64,000 nt of DNA from Oscillatoria nigro-viridis PCC 7112 (GCF_000317475.1 NC_019729.1:3734501-3798500), one strand, 5' to 3'; positions 53,560 through 63,417 are shown, numbered from the stretch's first letter. A program made the numbers and translations. Notes: generated from the sequence alone by a model not told the origin.

Positions 53560-54825
53560 TTAGATTGGTTTGAGTACCACGGCCGTATAGCGTCGGGGAG
53601 AGAGATATTGTTGAGCTAGGCGCTGGAGGTCTAAGGGCCCAAATGCTTTAATCCTGGTGGGATAGCTGAGCGCTAATTCCGCAGTGGCGATCGTATTGTA
53701 ATATCCGTAAAGACCGGCTAGCTGTCCCGGCGTTTCGAGGGAGAAAGCAAAATCGTTGCACAGCAAACGCTGACAGCGGAGCAATTCTACCTCGGAAACC
53801 GGCTCAGACTGCAATTCCCAAAGCCGATCGCAAATCCGAGATTCCACCTCTTCGACATCCTCCGCTTCCAAGACTGCACTGATAGTAAATAAACTCGATT
53901 CCCGTTGCAGCGAGAAAGTGCTGTCGATCGCCTCTACCAATTGTAATTCTTCCCGCAGTTCCCTGACTAAACGCGAAGTCCGCCCGTGTGCGAGTAACAC
54001 CGACAGCAAATCCAAGCCGCAAGCACTTTGCAAATGTTCAACTCCCGGGCCCGTCCAGGCCATCATCAGCCGCGCTTGTTCCAATCGGGGGAGGCCCAAT
54101 TCCTGACGGCGAATTTCTATCAGTGGCGGTTCCGCCTCTGCGGTTAATTTGGGACAATCCCACCTGTCAGAAAACTTCTCAAAAGCTTTCCCCGTAATAT
54201 CTCTAGCCTGTTCTTCATCAATTCCCCCGACTACCACCACAGTCATATTTTCCGGCTGATAGTGCGATCGGTGAAAACAGCGCATTTCATGGGGAGTTCG
54301 CGACATCAGCAGTTCTTCGGTGCCGAGTACCGATCGCCTGTAGGGATGTCGCTGGTAAACTGTTTCCATCATGGCTTGGAAACCCAGCCAATCGGGATTG
54401 TCTTGAGCTTGACGGATTTCTTCGAGTACCACATCTCGCTCGCGAGCGAATTCCCGATCGGGAATCGAAGCCCGCAGCAGCAATTCTGCCAGCGGCTGGG
54501 CAGTTTCTGCTAAATAATCGGCCGCTGCGTTGACGAAAAAATGGGCGTAGTCGTGACTTGTAGCTGCATTCGCGACACCGCCGCGATTTTCGATTACCTG
54601 GTCAAATTCTCCAGGGGCGATCGAATCCGTCCCTTTAAATATCATGTGTTCTAGAAAATGAGCCATTCCCGACCAAGAATCCGGCTCTAGCGTAGCGCCA
54701 GCCCTCACCCACACGTCTAGTGCGACCACCGGTGTGGCCGAAATCCGCTGGTGAATGACCGTTAACCCGTTGTTGAGCTTCCAGACATTGGCTGGGAACT
54801 CTAAAGCAGTGAGCAGTTGAGACAA
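53560..54825 (-). CDS. M16 zinc peptidase, catalytic subunit
   Basis: 421 aa. The inverted zinc motif HFLEH is at residues 56-60 (GMAHFLEHMIFKGTDS) with the downstream Glu ligand in VVLEEIRQAQ. Other family marks are VWVRAGATLEPD, YRRSVLGTEE and FHRSHYQPENMTVVVVGGI. The C-terminal domain (RTSRLVRELREELQLVEAI) lacks the usual Gly-Leu-Ala-Tyr, where the partner has it. With the downstream non-catalytic gene (276 bases away) it likely forms a heterodimeric peptide-processing enzyme; the substrate is unknown. No signal peptide, so probably cytosolic. Confidence 0.92.
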   Translation of the reverse strand: MSQLLTALEFPANVWKLNNGLTVIHQRISATPVVALDVWVRAGATLEPDSWSGMAHFLEHMIFKGTDSIAPGEFDQVIENRGGVANAATSHDYAHFFVNAAADYLAETAQPLAELLLRASIPDREFARERDVVLEEIRQAQDNPDWLGFQAMMETVYQRHPYRRSVLGTEELLMSRTPHEMRCFHRSHYQPENMTVVVVGGIDEEQARDITGKAFEKFSDRWDCPKLTAEAEPPLIEIRRQELGLPRLEQARLMMAWTGPGVEHLQSACGLDLLSVLLAHGRTSRLVRELREELQLVEAIDSTFSLQRESSLFTISAVLEAEDVEEVESRICDRLWELQSEPVSEVELLRCQRLLCNDFAFSLETPGQLAGLYGYYNTIATAELALSYPTRIKAFGPLDLQRLAQQYLSPRRYTAVVLKPI

Positions 54826-55268
54826 GCTAGTTATTCTTAAACTTTAGTTAACTTCGGCTGCAACTATCGTAGCGCCTTCCAGCTATGCGATCGGGATTAA
54901 TTGATACAGAAATCATCAGTCAGTCGATTTGAGATTTGAGATTTGAGATTTGAGATTTGAGATTTACTGCACAGATGAATCTGGGGGCTTGAACAAGAGT
55001 CTAAAATTTTGAGCCGATCGCGACAGGAGTACGTGGCACGGTATCCGTTTTTGGGCGGAGTCCTCTGCCATTAATCCTTACTCATCAGTTATTTTTTGCT
55101 TTTTACTTTTTTTCAAACAGTCTCAAATAACTACCATTTTTTGGATTAAAAGTCAATAGGTTGCGCGGGATATTAATGAATCAGTCGGGAGAAAGAGGAT
55201 GTTATCAGAATATCTCAATAAATTAAAAGGTGTAAGAACACTAAAGACATTGAGAGGAGAAACGACAG
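54826..55268. other. Intergenic region with GATTTGA tandem repeat
   Basis: 443 bases between divergent genes. 54926-54965 holds about five copies of the 7-base unit GATTTGA. Near 55080-55110 a T-rich stretch (TTTTTTGCTTTTTACTTTTTT) occurs. A GAGAGGAGA ribosome binding site lies just before the haemerythrin gene. No other gene. Confidence 0.5.
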
Positions 55269-56297
55269 ATGGTAGCTACCCTAGAAGATACCAAGCGCCA
55301 AGCGATCGCAACTAAATTAGCAGACATGAAAGCGCTGCAAAACCTGTTGATCGCCAACGAGCAATTGTTCATCAATTCCTGCAACGACTCCGAACTAGCC
55401 CAGCGCTTCCGGGATATGCTCGAGGACGATCGCAAAAACTTGGGTGTATTAGAAACGACGATCGTACAATACGGCATTCAAGCCGAACCCAAAGAAACAA
55501 GCACAAAAATGATTCAAGAAGTTCAGAAACTCATGCAAGGTTCTGAACTCACCATGTTTGAAAAAGTCGCTCAGCACGAACTGCTCAAACACAAACAAAC
55601 AATGGCCGGCTTGTTAATTCACAAAGCCGCTCAAGTAGTCGGCGCCGACATCGAAGCCGCCATTACACCCCTCAACACAGTTAACTTTGAGAACCGCGCT
55701 CACCAAGAACAACTCAAAGGAGTTCTCGAAATTTTAGGCGTGCGCGAACTAACCGGCAAAGACCCCGACCAAGGCGTTTGGGCCCGCGTGCAAGATGCAA
55801 TGGCAGCCATGACCGGCATCATCGGCGGTGCAGTTACCCGCACCAAAGATGAGATGAATATCACCGAAATCATCACCATGGATCACCGCAAAGCCGATAC
55901 CCTCTTTATGGAAATCGCCAGCACCAACGATCCTCAAAAACTGCAAGAATTCTTCGGTCAACTTTACAAAGACCTCAGCGTTCACGCCGAAGCCGAAGAA
56001 CAAGTTGTTTACCCAGCAATTCGCAGCTACTACAGCAACACTCAAGAACTGTACGACGAGCAAGCAGAAATGAAGCAAATGCTCGCCAAGATTAAGTCAA
56101 TGAACCCCAGTTCTTCAGATTTCAAAGCCCAAATCAAACAGCTCCAAAAAGCGGTTCAAGATCACGTAAAAGAAGAAGAAAACGATATGTTCCCTCAAAT
56201 TCGCCGCAACTTTAGCGAAGCACAAATGGAACAAATGGCTACTCAATTCAAAGCAGCCAAAAGCACTATCCAGCAAGAAATGGCTAACCTGAGCTAA
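55269..56297 (+). CDS. Ferritin-like / haemerythrin HHE domain protein
   Basis: 342 aa. The N-terminal half (about 15-130) is a helical bundle with ferritin-like spacing of acidic residues and His (NLLIANEQLFINSCNDSE, RKNLGVLETTIVQ, FEKVAQHELLKHKQTMAG). The C-terminal half is haemerythrin-like: IITMDHRKADTLFMEI, LSVHAEAEEQVVYPAIR and VQDHVKEEENDMFPQIRR supply the His/Glu ligands for a di-iron site. Likely role: oxygen, iron or redox stress handling. It is monocistronic, followed by a clear terminator. Confidence 0.85.
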   Translation: MVATLEDTKRQAIATKLADMKALQNLLIANEQLFINSCNDSELAQRFRDMLEDDRKNLGVLETTIVQYGIQAEPKETSTKMIQEVQKLMQGSELTMFEKVAQHELLKHKQTMAGLLIHKAAQVVGADIEAAITPLNTVNFENRAHQEQLKGVLEILGVRELTGKDPDQGVWARVQDAMAAMTGIIGGAVTRTKDEMNITEIITMDHRKADTLFMEIASTNDPQKLQEFFGQLYKDLSVHAEAEEQVVYPAIRSYYSNTQELYDEQAEMKQMLAKIKSMNPSSSDFKAQIKQLQKAVQDHVKEEENDMFPQIRRNFSEAQMEQMATQFKAAKSTIQQEMANLS

Positions 56298-56359
56298 TTC
56301 AAGCAGCGAGCTAATTGTAGCTCTATGCGAGCTAAAAACTAGCTAAACTGCAACCTATC

Positions 56360-56396
56360 AATCCCGCTACGTGGGTAGCGGGATTACTGTTTTTTT
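56360..56396 (+). terminator. Terminator after the haemerythrin gene
   Basis: A perfect 11-bp stem AATCCCGCTAC (56360-56370) / GTAGCGGGATT (56375-56385) with a four-base loop and a T-run at 56390-56396. Confidence 0.9.
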
Positions 56397-56429
56397 GAAA
56401 TACAATTTTAAAAAATAAATATATTATTT

Positions 56430-56489
56430 GTAGGGGCGGGTTTCACGAAAGATATTTCATCAAAGATTTTCGGTAAAACCCGCCCCTAC
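56430..56489. repeat. GTAGGGGCGGGTTT inverted repeat
   Basis: Perfect 14-base inverted arms (56430-56443 and 56476-56489) enclose TCACGAAAGATATTTC. The same two pieces occur at 57558-57571 and 57593-57621 in swapped order. A dispersed cyanobacterial repeat flanking the SDR gene on both sides. Confidence 0.75.
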
Positions 56490-56511
56490 GAGCATTGGGA
56501 GCAAGAAGATT

Positions 56512-57372
56512 TTAGCCGTTAATCACAGAGCCTCCGTTGGGATGCAAAATTTGACCCGTCATGTAAGACGAATCTTTTGAAGCTAAAAATACGTAACTGG
56601 GGGCAACTTCATCGGGTTGACCGGCGCGTCCCAAGGCCGTGTCTGCACCAAATTTCGCCACTTTTTCTTCAGGGAAAGTTGCAGGAATTAGAGGCGTCCA
56701 AATCGGCCCGGGGGCGACTCCGTTGACGCGAATTCCTTTTTCTGCCAAACTCTGGGACAAAGAGCGGGTAAAGGCAACAATTGCTCCTTTTGTGGAGGAG
56801 TAATCTAACAATTGTTGGTTGCCTTTGTAGGCTGTGACAGAGGTAGTGTTGATGATAGCACTTCCTTCTTTGAGATGTTTGAGAGCGGCTTTTGTGAGGT
56901 AAAACATTGAGAAAATGTTGGTGCGGAAGGTGCGCTCTAATTGTTCGGCGGTGATGTTTTCGATGCTTTCTTGGGGATGCTGTTCGGCGGCGTTGTTGAC
57001 GAGGATGTCGAGGCCCCCGAATTCTTTAACTGTTTGTTCTACAAGGTTTTGACAGACGGTTTCATCCCCGATGTCGCCGGCGATCGCCATACAGCGCCGG
57101 CCTTGTTGTTCGATCGCCTCTTTGGTCTTTTTGGCATCATCATTTTCGTTAAGATAGCTGATGACCACGTTAGCGCCTTCCTTGGCAAAGGCGATCGCCA
57201 CTGCACGCCCGATCCCGCTGTCTCCGCCGGTAATTAAGGCTATTTTGTCCCGCAATTTGTCGCTACCGCGATATCCCTCCGCGAAGGATTGAGGTTGCGG
57301 AGTCATTTGCGATTCAATACCGGGTTGCTGTTCTTGATGTTGAGCCGGATGAATCTTCTGTTCGGTTGGCAT
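56512..57372 (-). CDS. SDR family oxidoreductase
   Basis: 286 aa. Rossmann motif ALITGGDSGIGRAVAIAFA, NNAAEQ, catalytic Ser in INTTSV, catalytic YSSTKGA and the C-terminal MTGQILHPNGGSVING. The N-terminal extension PAQHQEQQPGIESQMTPQPQ with KLRDKIALITGG is that of the YhdG/YghA subgroup, often called general-stress or glucose-dehydrogenase-like SDR. The substrate is not predictable. Monocistronic, flanked by GTAGGGGCGGG repeats. Confidence 0.92.
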   Translation of the reverse strand: MPTEQKIHPAQHQEQQPGIESQMTPQPQSFAEGYRGSDKLRDKIALITGGDSGIGRAVAIAFAKEGANVVISYLNENDDAKKTKEAIEQQGRRCMAIAGDIGDETVCQNLVEQTVKEFGGLDILVNNAAEQHPQESIENITAEQLERTFRTNIFSMFYLTKAALKHLKEGSAIINTTSVTAYKGNQQLLDYSSTKGAIVAFTRSLSQSLAEKGIRVNGVAPGPIWTPLIPATFPEEKVAKFGADTALGRAGQPDEVAPSYVFLASKDSSYMTGQILHPNGGSVING

Positions 57373-57769
57373 AAAAAATTCCTGTAAGTTCTACCTTCAT
57401 AAATAAAGGTTTTCTGGAGGTAGGACATCGTTCTTTTTGCCGATCGCGCCCTACTACTAAAGACAGTAATTAAAGAGATAAATAAACCTGCCCCCGAACC
57501 GCTGATTGTGGCGGGCTGGTTTATATAAATTGTGAGTTTTCCTCACAGATTGTCTGTAAAACCCGTCCCTACGAGCATCGGGATCTATTTGTTGTAGAGG
57601 CAGGTTTCACGAAAAATATTTCCGGTAAGTCAAGAAATCCACAAACCCGCCGCGCGAGCCTCTGATTATTGTCAAAACAGCAAAAAGCACGCCAAAACAT
57701 CATTTGACGTGCAGTTTAAACAAGCTAGTTGCTAATTGCTGAGTCTCTAACTAGAAACCCAACCTAACA
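57373..57769. other. Intergenic region with rearranged repeat
   Basis: 397 bases containing AAACCCGTCCCTAC (57558-57571) and the GTAGAGGCAGGTTTCACGAA unit (from 57593), relatives of the inverted repeat at 56.43 kb. No gene is supported. Confidence 0.45.
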
Positions 57770-60373
57770 TTAAAACCCGGTAGGCGAAGCCTTCTGAGTA
57801 TGATCGATCCACAGTGATGCAGATTCCTCGAAAGCCTGCTTCTGAGCTTCTAAAAACGATAGAACCAGCGAACTCGCCTGGCGTTGCACATCGTCCCCCT
57901 TAACAAAGCTGCTAACACCTGCACTCTCAGGAGTGAGGAAGCTATTGACATCGACGCTGTTGTCCTTTACCAGACCCGCCGCTGAACGTTCGGGGTTATT
58001 CAGAGGATCGTTGGGGATGCTAGAACCAGTTACCACACCCGTGCCGCCAGTCACCGGATCGGTTGTCGCTGTTGGCGTCGGTACCACCACCGTAGGCACT
58101 GTGTTAGGGCCCGGCACGTCAAAGCTAACCGGGTTGGGCCCAGTTCGGATCGGGAAATTGTTGGGAACACCCGGAGTATCGAAGACTTCCAAAACCGAGT
58201 AAGTGGCTGGCGACAAATTATTAAACCGAGCAATACCAGCAGCATCAGTTCTTACCAGCGGTTCTGTTGCAGCATCGTAGCGGCCGTTGCCATTCAAATC
58301 CAAAGTGAAGGGCACATCGGCAAGAGCCGGTTCGTTTCCGTCTTTTATACCGTTACGGTTGTCATCTCGGAATTTAGGAACCAAGAGGTCATAGCGGCGA
58401 GAGTTACCCACCAAAGCGCAAGTAAAGGTTTGATTTGCACCGAGAACAACATCTACTGGTTGGGTAGTTTGGAAGTAACCAGGAGGCGTTACTTCTCGAA
58501 TTTTGTAAGTGCCAGGGCGCAAATTGTTGAATGCAAAGGTACCAAACTGATTGGTAGTAGTAGTGGGTTCATTTGCTTGCAACTGACCGTCACCATTAGT
58601 ATCGATAAAAATGGTGACACCAGGAATAGCTGGCTCGTTTCCATCTCGATAACCGTTCAGGTTGAAGTCCTCAAACTTGCACCCGGTAATGTTGCTGCTG
58701 GGTGTGTTGGCAAAGGTAACGTTGGCGTCCTGAAGATTGAGGGTAACATCGACGCGATCTGCTGTAGAAGGGGAGAAATTTGGCGGTACAACTTCGCGGA
58801 CGACATAGTTGCCCGGTGTCAAGTTGGTAAAGGCGGCTCTTCCCTGGTCATTTGTCCTGAGTTGCTGTTCTCCAGTGTCGGGAGTCCCATTATTGTTGGT
58901 GTCTAGGAAGACAGTGACACCGCTAATTGGCGCTTCACCCTGATTTGGTTCGTAGCGACCGTTGGCATTCAAGTCATTGTATTTGAAGACATTGATGATT
59001 GGTAGAGTGTTGCCGACACCGGCATTACTGCCAATACCCTGAGTAGCTCCAACCGGAGAAAAGGTAAGTGATGGCGAGGGGTTGGGGGCTGGTAAAGTTG
59101 TAACTGGCGCTGCAAAAATCGGCCGCTCACCAGTGGTGGCGATCGATCTTTCACCCGGTTGTTGAACGCCGTCGCGGTTGGAGTCTACGAATTTAGGGTC
59201 GTTTGGTTTCAGCGTGTAGGTTGAGTCTGCTACTAGCAGCGGTTGCTCTCTGCTGATCGTACCCTGGAATCGCGCCTGCGGCCCTGGTGCCGAAACCAGA
59301 GCGGGGTTTCCAGTTGTTGATACTGGAGCATTGAGGTTTCCTGGGACACCGCCACCTACTTCTGCAGGCAGTACACTTGGAAAAATTTCCAACACTCTGT
59401 AATTGCCAGCTCGCAAATCCTTGAAAGTAACTACTCCGTTGGCATCTGTGATGGCTATCGGTTCCGAGCCTGCTCCATCCCAGCGACCGTTCCCGTTGAC
59501 ATCTAAAATAAACGGTACTCGGGCAATGGGGGGTTCCAAGACTCCATTAACAACATTTCGCGTGCCGCTGCGGTCTATGTCTCGAAATTTGTTAACTTCA
59601 ATTTGATAGAGCGGAGTATCGCCAACTTGAGCGCAGGCAAAGGTTTGACCGGCTGCTACCGTCACGTCGAGTACGGGAACGTTGCCGGGGGGTGTGCTTT
59701 GGGGAAAATCTTGTGTTTCTAATGGTTCTGCGTTCGTAGCATTAACTTCTAGTCCGGTAACAGAATTAATTTGTCGTATGATCCGTTCTTCCCGAATCTT
59801 GTAGGTTCCGGGTGCTACGTTGAACGACCATGCACCATTTTTGTCTGTTAAGGTGCTGGGTTCCCCTGCATCGCGTTGACCGTTGCCATTTGAATCAATA
59901 TAAATCCTGACGTTTTTAATCCCCGGTTCGTTTCCATCTCGGAAGCCGTCTGCATCTATGTCTAGGTATTTGCATCCTACAATCCGGCTGCCTGTAACTG
60001 CGGTGTTGCCAAAGAAAACGTTAGCATTTCTGTTGCCGACAGTGACTGCGAGGGGGTTGGGAGTGGTAGCGCGGAAACCTGCAGGTATTGCGGTTTCCGT
60101 GAGTACGTAGTTGCCGGGGACAAGATTTATGAATGAGAACGCACCGTTAGCGTCCGTCGTGGTTAAGACTTCGCCAGTACCAGCATTAAATACACCGTTG
60201 GTGTTTGTTGCTGATTCGAGGAGGATCGGGATATTTGCCAGACCTGGTTCATTGGGCTGTCTGATTCCATCGCCGTTCAAGTCATTGAACTTGATTCCTA
60301 AAATTGCCGGGCCAGCATTCCCAACCACAACTGGCTGTAATTGCTGGGCAATGCGGTCTTCGTTATCTGCCAT
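57770..60373 (-). CDS. SdrD B-like repeat protein, six repeats as a duplicated triplet
   Basis: 867 aa. Starts MADNEDRIAQQLQPVVVGN, no signal peptide. Six prealbumin-like SdrD-B repeats open with GIKFNDLNGDGIRQPNEPGL, GCKYLDIDADGFRDGNEPGI, NKFRDIDRSGTRN, FKYNDLNANGRYEPNQ, GCKFEDFNLNGYRDGNEPAI and PKFRDDNRNGIKDGNEPAL. Repeats 1-3 correspond to 4-6 in order, including the paired AGQTFACAQVG and ANQTFTCALVG turns. Each has DxDxDG-type Ca sites (DTNGDGQ, DLNGNGRYD). The C-terminus ends in a helix (SSLVLSFLEAQKQAFEESAS). Probably a secreted cell-surface rod. Confidence 0.85.
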   Translation of the reverse strand: MADNEDRIAQQLQPVVVGNAGPAILGIKFNDLNGDGIRQPNEPGLANIPILLESATNTNGVFNAGTGEVLTTTDANGAFSFINLVPGNYVLTETAIPAGFRATTPNPLAVTVGNRNANVFFGNTAVTGSRIVGCKYLDIDADGFRDGNEPGIKNVRIYIDSNGNGQRDAGEPSTLTDKNGAWSFNVAPGTYKIREERIIRQINSVTGLEVNATNAEPLETQDFPQSTPPGNVPVLDVTVAAGQTFACAQVGDTPLYQIEVNKFRDIDRSGTRNVVNGVLEPPIARVPFILDVNGNGRWDGAGSEPIAITDANGVVTFKDLRAGNYRVLEIFPSVLPAEVGGGVPGNLNAPVSTTGNPALVSAPGPQARFQGTISREQPLLVADSTYTLKPNDPKFVDSNRDGVQQPGERSIATTGERPIFAAPVTTLPAPNPSPSLTFSPVGATQGIGSNAGVGNTLPIINVFKYNDLNANGRYEPNQGEAPISGVTVFLDTNNNGTPDTGEQQLRTNDQGRAAFTNLTPGNYVVREVVPPNFSPSTADRVDVTLNLQDANVTFANTPSSNITGCKFEDFNLNGYRDGNEPAIPGVTIFIDTNGDGQLQANEPTTTTNQFGTFAFNNLRPGTYKIREVTPPGYFQTTQPVDVVLGANQTFTCALVGNSRRYDLLVPKFRDDNRNGIKDGNEPALADVPFTLDLNGNGRYDAATEPLVRTDAAGIARFNNLSPATYSVLEVFDTPGVPNNFPIRTGPNPVSFDVPGPNTVPTVVVPTPTATTDPVTGGTGVVTGSSIPNDPLNNPERSAAGLVKDNSVDVNSFLTPESAGVSSFVKGDDVQRQASSLVLSFLEAQKQAFEESASLWIDHTQKASPTGF

Positions 60374-61032
60374 GATTTCTCTCCTTCACACCTAAATCCA
60401 CGTAAATTACAGACTACTGTATGGGTTGTAACTTGCTGAGTAGTTTTTACTAATAGCTGACAACCGCTACTCGATTTTACATACGTCTGCACTTGAGGTA
60501 ATGTTCCCATCTCACACAACAATGCCTCAAGCTTTGTCGCTGGCAAGTATATCAGGTTTTGAAGAACCCTGGCAATTTGAGGGCAACATCTTCAAGATTT
60601 TCACGCCTTCTCTGTCCGTACATACTTGCTGTTTCGAGCTTTAAAAAGCCTCAGACTGACTTCTCCCCCCGATATCAAGTCCGGCTGCATTGTTCTTGTT
60701 CGTCCTGGTTCGCTGTCCTAAACTATTGCCTCCTGTGGGATTGCCAATGACAGATCTCCCAGCATCGATCGAGCTACCGGACTTGATTATGGCTTGCCCT
60801 GACTGGAAATACGCCGATCGGGTTTGGGGGAATTACCTGATAGTTTCTCACTTACAGAGATGTTACTGCCTCTGAATATTGCACCCAATATACAAGCCAG
60901 CTTCGGATTTGCCGGAACTTAGGCTTGAGTGTTGGAGGTTGCCAACAATAGGGTATCACGCGATCGCCCTTTCACCTCTTCGTTATTTTTATCTGCAGTT
61001 TTGGATTCCGGGCGATCGAGCTTTGTGTCACC
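60374..61032. other. Gene-free region between the SdrD-like genes
   Basis: 659 bases separating the two repeat-protein genes, which are both on the minus strand. It should hold the promoter of the downstream (57.8-60.4 kb) gene; TTACATACG and AATTACAGACTACTGTATGG words are visible but no clear pair. Short frames of about 60-98 aa have no recognisable family. Confidence 0.4.
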
Positions 61033-62976
61033 CTACATAACCGAGAAATCACTCGCGGCCACAGTGCTGACCCAGTGTCCGAGCGCCGAATTAATTAATT
61101 CATTTCCCTTGACAATTTGGCTGATTTCTGCATTCAGATTCAGACCGACATTCTGTTGCCCAAAGTTAGGAATATTGCCTAAATTTGCAACAGATCGATC
61201 GACCAAAAAATCACTAATTCGATAAGTATCACCACCCGAACTCAATGGCAAGCTATCTGCCCCAATATTATTGGCTGCAGGTTCGCCCGCATAGCTGCTG
61301 GAATCCGTCCGCGAATCCCCATTCAAGGATTTAGCCGACCTACCCTCAGTATCTTCTGTCAGCAAATCTCCCGTCAGCAAATCGATTTTGCTGGCCCGAA
61401 TCTCTGCCGAGACAACAACTAGCGCAGGCGGGGTCGTTAGGATGAAACCGGGCGGCGGAACTTCGCGGACAACATAACTACCTACCGGAACGTTGCGGAA
61501 ACTGTAATTGCCCAGAACGTCGCTGAAGGTACTCGCTTCGCCCGGATCTAAACTGCTGTTGTTGTTGAGGTCGATGTAAATCTGAGTGTTGGCGATCGGC
61601 GGTTCCCCCGGATCTAGGCGGCCGTTGGCGTTAAAATCGTTAAATTTCACACCGCTGATGGTGCCAGTCACCAACACGTTGCCGAAGCTGAGATTAGTGG
61701 CATTTGTGCCATTGCCCACGGTAATGGGAGTCGGATTTGGCGTGGTTTGTCGAAAACCGGGCTGCGGGACTTCCCTCACCACATAGATCCCTTGAGGCAA
61801 ATTGATAAAAGAGAAATTACCTTGGGGGTTGGTTAAAGTCGAAGGTTCGTTGGGGTCTCGGCCTCCGTTGTTGTTGAGGTCAAGGTAAATCGGCCAGTTG
61901 GCAACTCTCGGTTCCGTCGGTTCGTTGATACCGTTAGCGTTGAGGTCGTTGAACTTGAAGCCGCTGATGCTGCCGGTAGGAAAATTGTTGCCGAAATTGA
62001 CGCCGACAACGTTGGTATTGCCGATGATGTCGATCGGGGCTGGATTTGGCGTAGTCTGTACCCATCCCGGTTGCTGGGCTTCCCTCACCAAATATCGGCC
62101 GGGAGAAACATTGGCAAAAGTGTAGTTGCCTTGGGGGTTTGTGATGGTATTGGGTTCGCCCGGATCGAAGCTGCCGTTGCCGTTGAGGTCGATGTAAATT
62201 GGCCAGTTGGCCAGAGGGGGGTCTGTCGCATCTCGGACGCTGTTGGCATTGAGGTCGTTGTATTTGAGACCGCTGATGCTGCCGACAAAAAAGACATTGC
62301 CAAAATTGATGTTGTTGACAGTGGCATTGGAAGTAACGTTAACCGGGCCGGGGTCAGGCGTGGTTTGGCGAAAACCCGGTTGCTGGACTTCTCTGACCAA
62401 ATATGTATCTGCAGGAATATTGACAAAAGCGTAATTGCCTTGAAAGTTTGTCAAAGTAAAAGGTTCGCCGCCGTCGAGCCTGTTGTTGCGGTTGAGGTCG
62501 AGGTAAATTTGCCAGTTAGCTAGCCCTTGTTCCCCCGGATCTCGGCTGCTGTTGTTGTTGATGTCGTTGAATTTTGTCCCTGCGATCGTCCCTGCGTTAA
62601 AGTTGTTGCCAAAATTGATATTGCCAGCATTTGTGCCGCTGGTAATCGTGATGGGTGCGGGATTTGGGGTAGTTTGGCGAAAGTTCGGCTGCTGGACTTC
62701 CCTAACTTGGTAAGTGCCCGGCGGCAGGTTGGCGAAGATGTAGTTGCCTTGCGGGTTTGTGAGGGTGGAAGGTTCGTTAAAATCTGGCTGGCCGTTGTTG
62801 TTGAGGTCGAGGTAGATTTGCCAGTTGGGAATGGGGACTTCTCCGGGATCGGGGCGGCCGTTGGCGTTAAAATCGTTGTATTTGGTGCCGCTGATGCTGC
62901 CGACTTGGAAGTTCCCGATGTTGACGTTGCCGATGTCTATTTGGCTGGCGGTTCTGGTGGGGGTGGATTCGGACAT
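61033..62976 (-). CDS. SdrD B-like repeat protein, five repeats
   Basis: 647 aa from the ATG at 62974-62976 (MSESTPTRTASQIDIGNVN); an in-frame TTG at 63045 could add 23 residues. Five about 92-residue SdrD-B repeats start GSISGTKYNDFNANGRPDPG, GTIAGTKFNDINNN, GSISGLKYNDLNAN, GSISGFKFNDLNANG and GTISGVKFNDFNANG. All share WQIYLDLNNNG, STLTNPQGNY.F and REVQQPGFRQTTPNP, with Ca-binding DLNNNG loops. A Ser/Asp-rich tail follows. No signal peptide. A likely secreted surface or matrix protein, paralogous to the neighbour. Confidence 0.85.
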   Translation of the reverse strand: MSESTPTRTASQIDIGNVNIGNFQVGSISGTKYNDFNANGRPDPGEVPIPNWQIYLDLNNNGQPDFNEPSTLTNPQGNYIFANLPPGTYQVREVQQPNFRQTTPNPAPITITSGTNAGNINFGNNFNAGTIAGTKFNDINNNSSRDPGEQGLANWQIYLDLNRNNRLDGGEPFTLTNFQGNYAFVNIPADTYLVREVQQPGFRQTTPDPGPVNVTSNATVNNINFGNVFFVGSISGLKYNDLNANSVRDATDPPLANWPIYIDLNGNGSFDPGEPNTITNPQGNYTFANVSPGRYLVREAQQPGWVQTTPNPAPIDIIGNTNVVGVNFGNNFPTGSISGFKFNDLNANGINEPTEPRVANWPIYLDLNNNGGRDPNEPSTLTNPQGNFSFINLPQGIYVVREVPQPGFRQTTPNPTPITVGNGTNATNLSFGNVLVTGTISGVKFNDFNANGRLDPGEPPIANTQIYIDLNNNSSLDPGEASTFSDVLGNYSFRNVPVGSYVVREVPPPGFILTTPPALVVVSAEIRASKIDLLTGDLLTEDTEGRSAKSLNGDSRTDSSSYAGEPAANNIGADSLPLSSGGDTYRISDFLVDRSVANLGNIPNFGQQNVGLNLNAEISQIVKGNELINSALGHWVSTVAASDFSVM

Positions 62977-63045
62977 GGTGTTGCTGGGGCCCAATGAACG
63001 CGGTTCAATGTTTTCTGTAGGGCAATCTAGCAGTTTTTTTGCCAA

Positions 63046-63417
63046 TTGCAGCTATTTCAGGGGATAAATTTTTTTTAGGAAAGGGAAGGGGAGGGGGGGA
63101 GATGGGGAGACGGGGAGATGGGGAGACGGGGAGAGTGGGAAAAATCTTCACGCTTGACAATCAAGCATCCAGGATACAAGCCCCCGGATTCATCCGAGGA
63201 GAAATAAAAAACCTGTATCCGATCGAGGATTCCCCGAATTTATCTCGCGCAAGTCAATGCTTCAATTCTAAAATCTAAAATCTAAAATCTAAAATCGATT
63301 GACTTGTTGGCTTAATATCCATCCGTTACATCCCGTAGATTGCTGGTTGCCGAAATTCCCAATTTTTTGCAGATTTGATGTACGATCGCTACCAGTTTTG
63401 CAGAGGTCGAATTCCCA
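63046..63417. repeat. GGGGAGA tandem tract and dispersed repeat copy 2
   Basis: 372 bases. 63081-63137 is a GGGGAGAT/GGGGAGAC tandem tract. 63172-63307 is the second copy of the 29.6 kb repeat (GGATACAAGCCCCCGGATTC, then ~50 inserted bases, then TCTCGCGCAAGTCAATGCTT and AATCTAAAATCTAAAATC). No gene. Confidence 0.7.
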
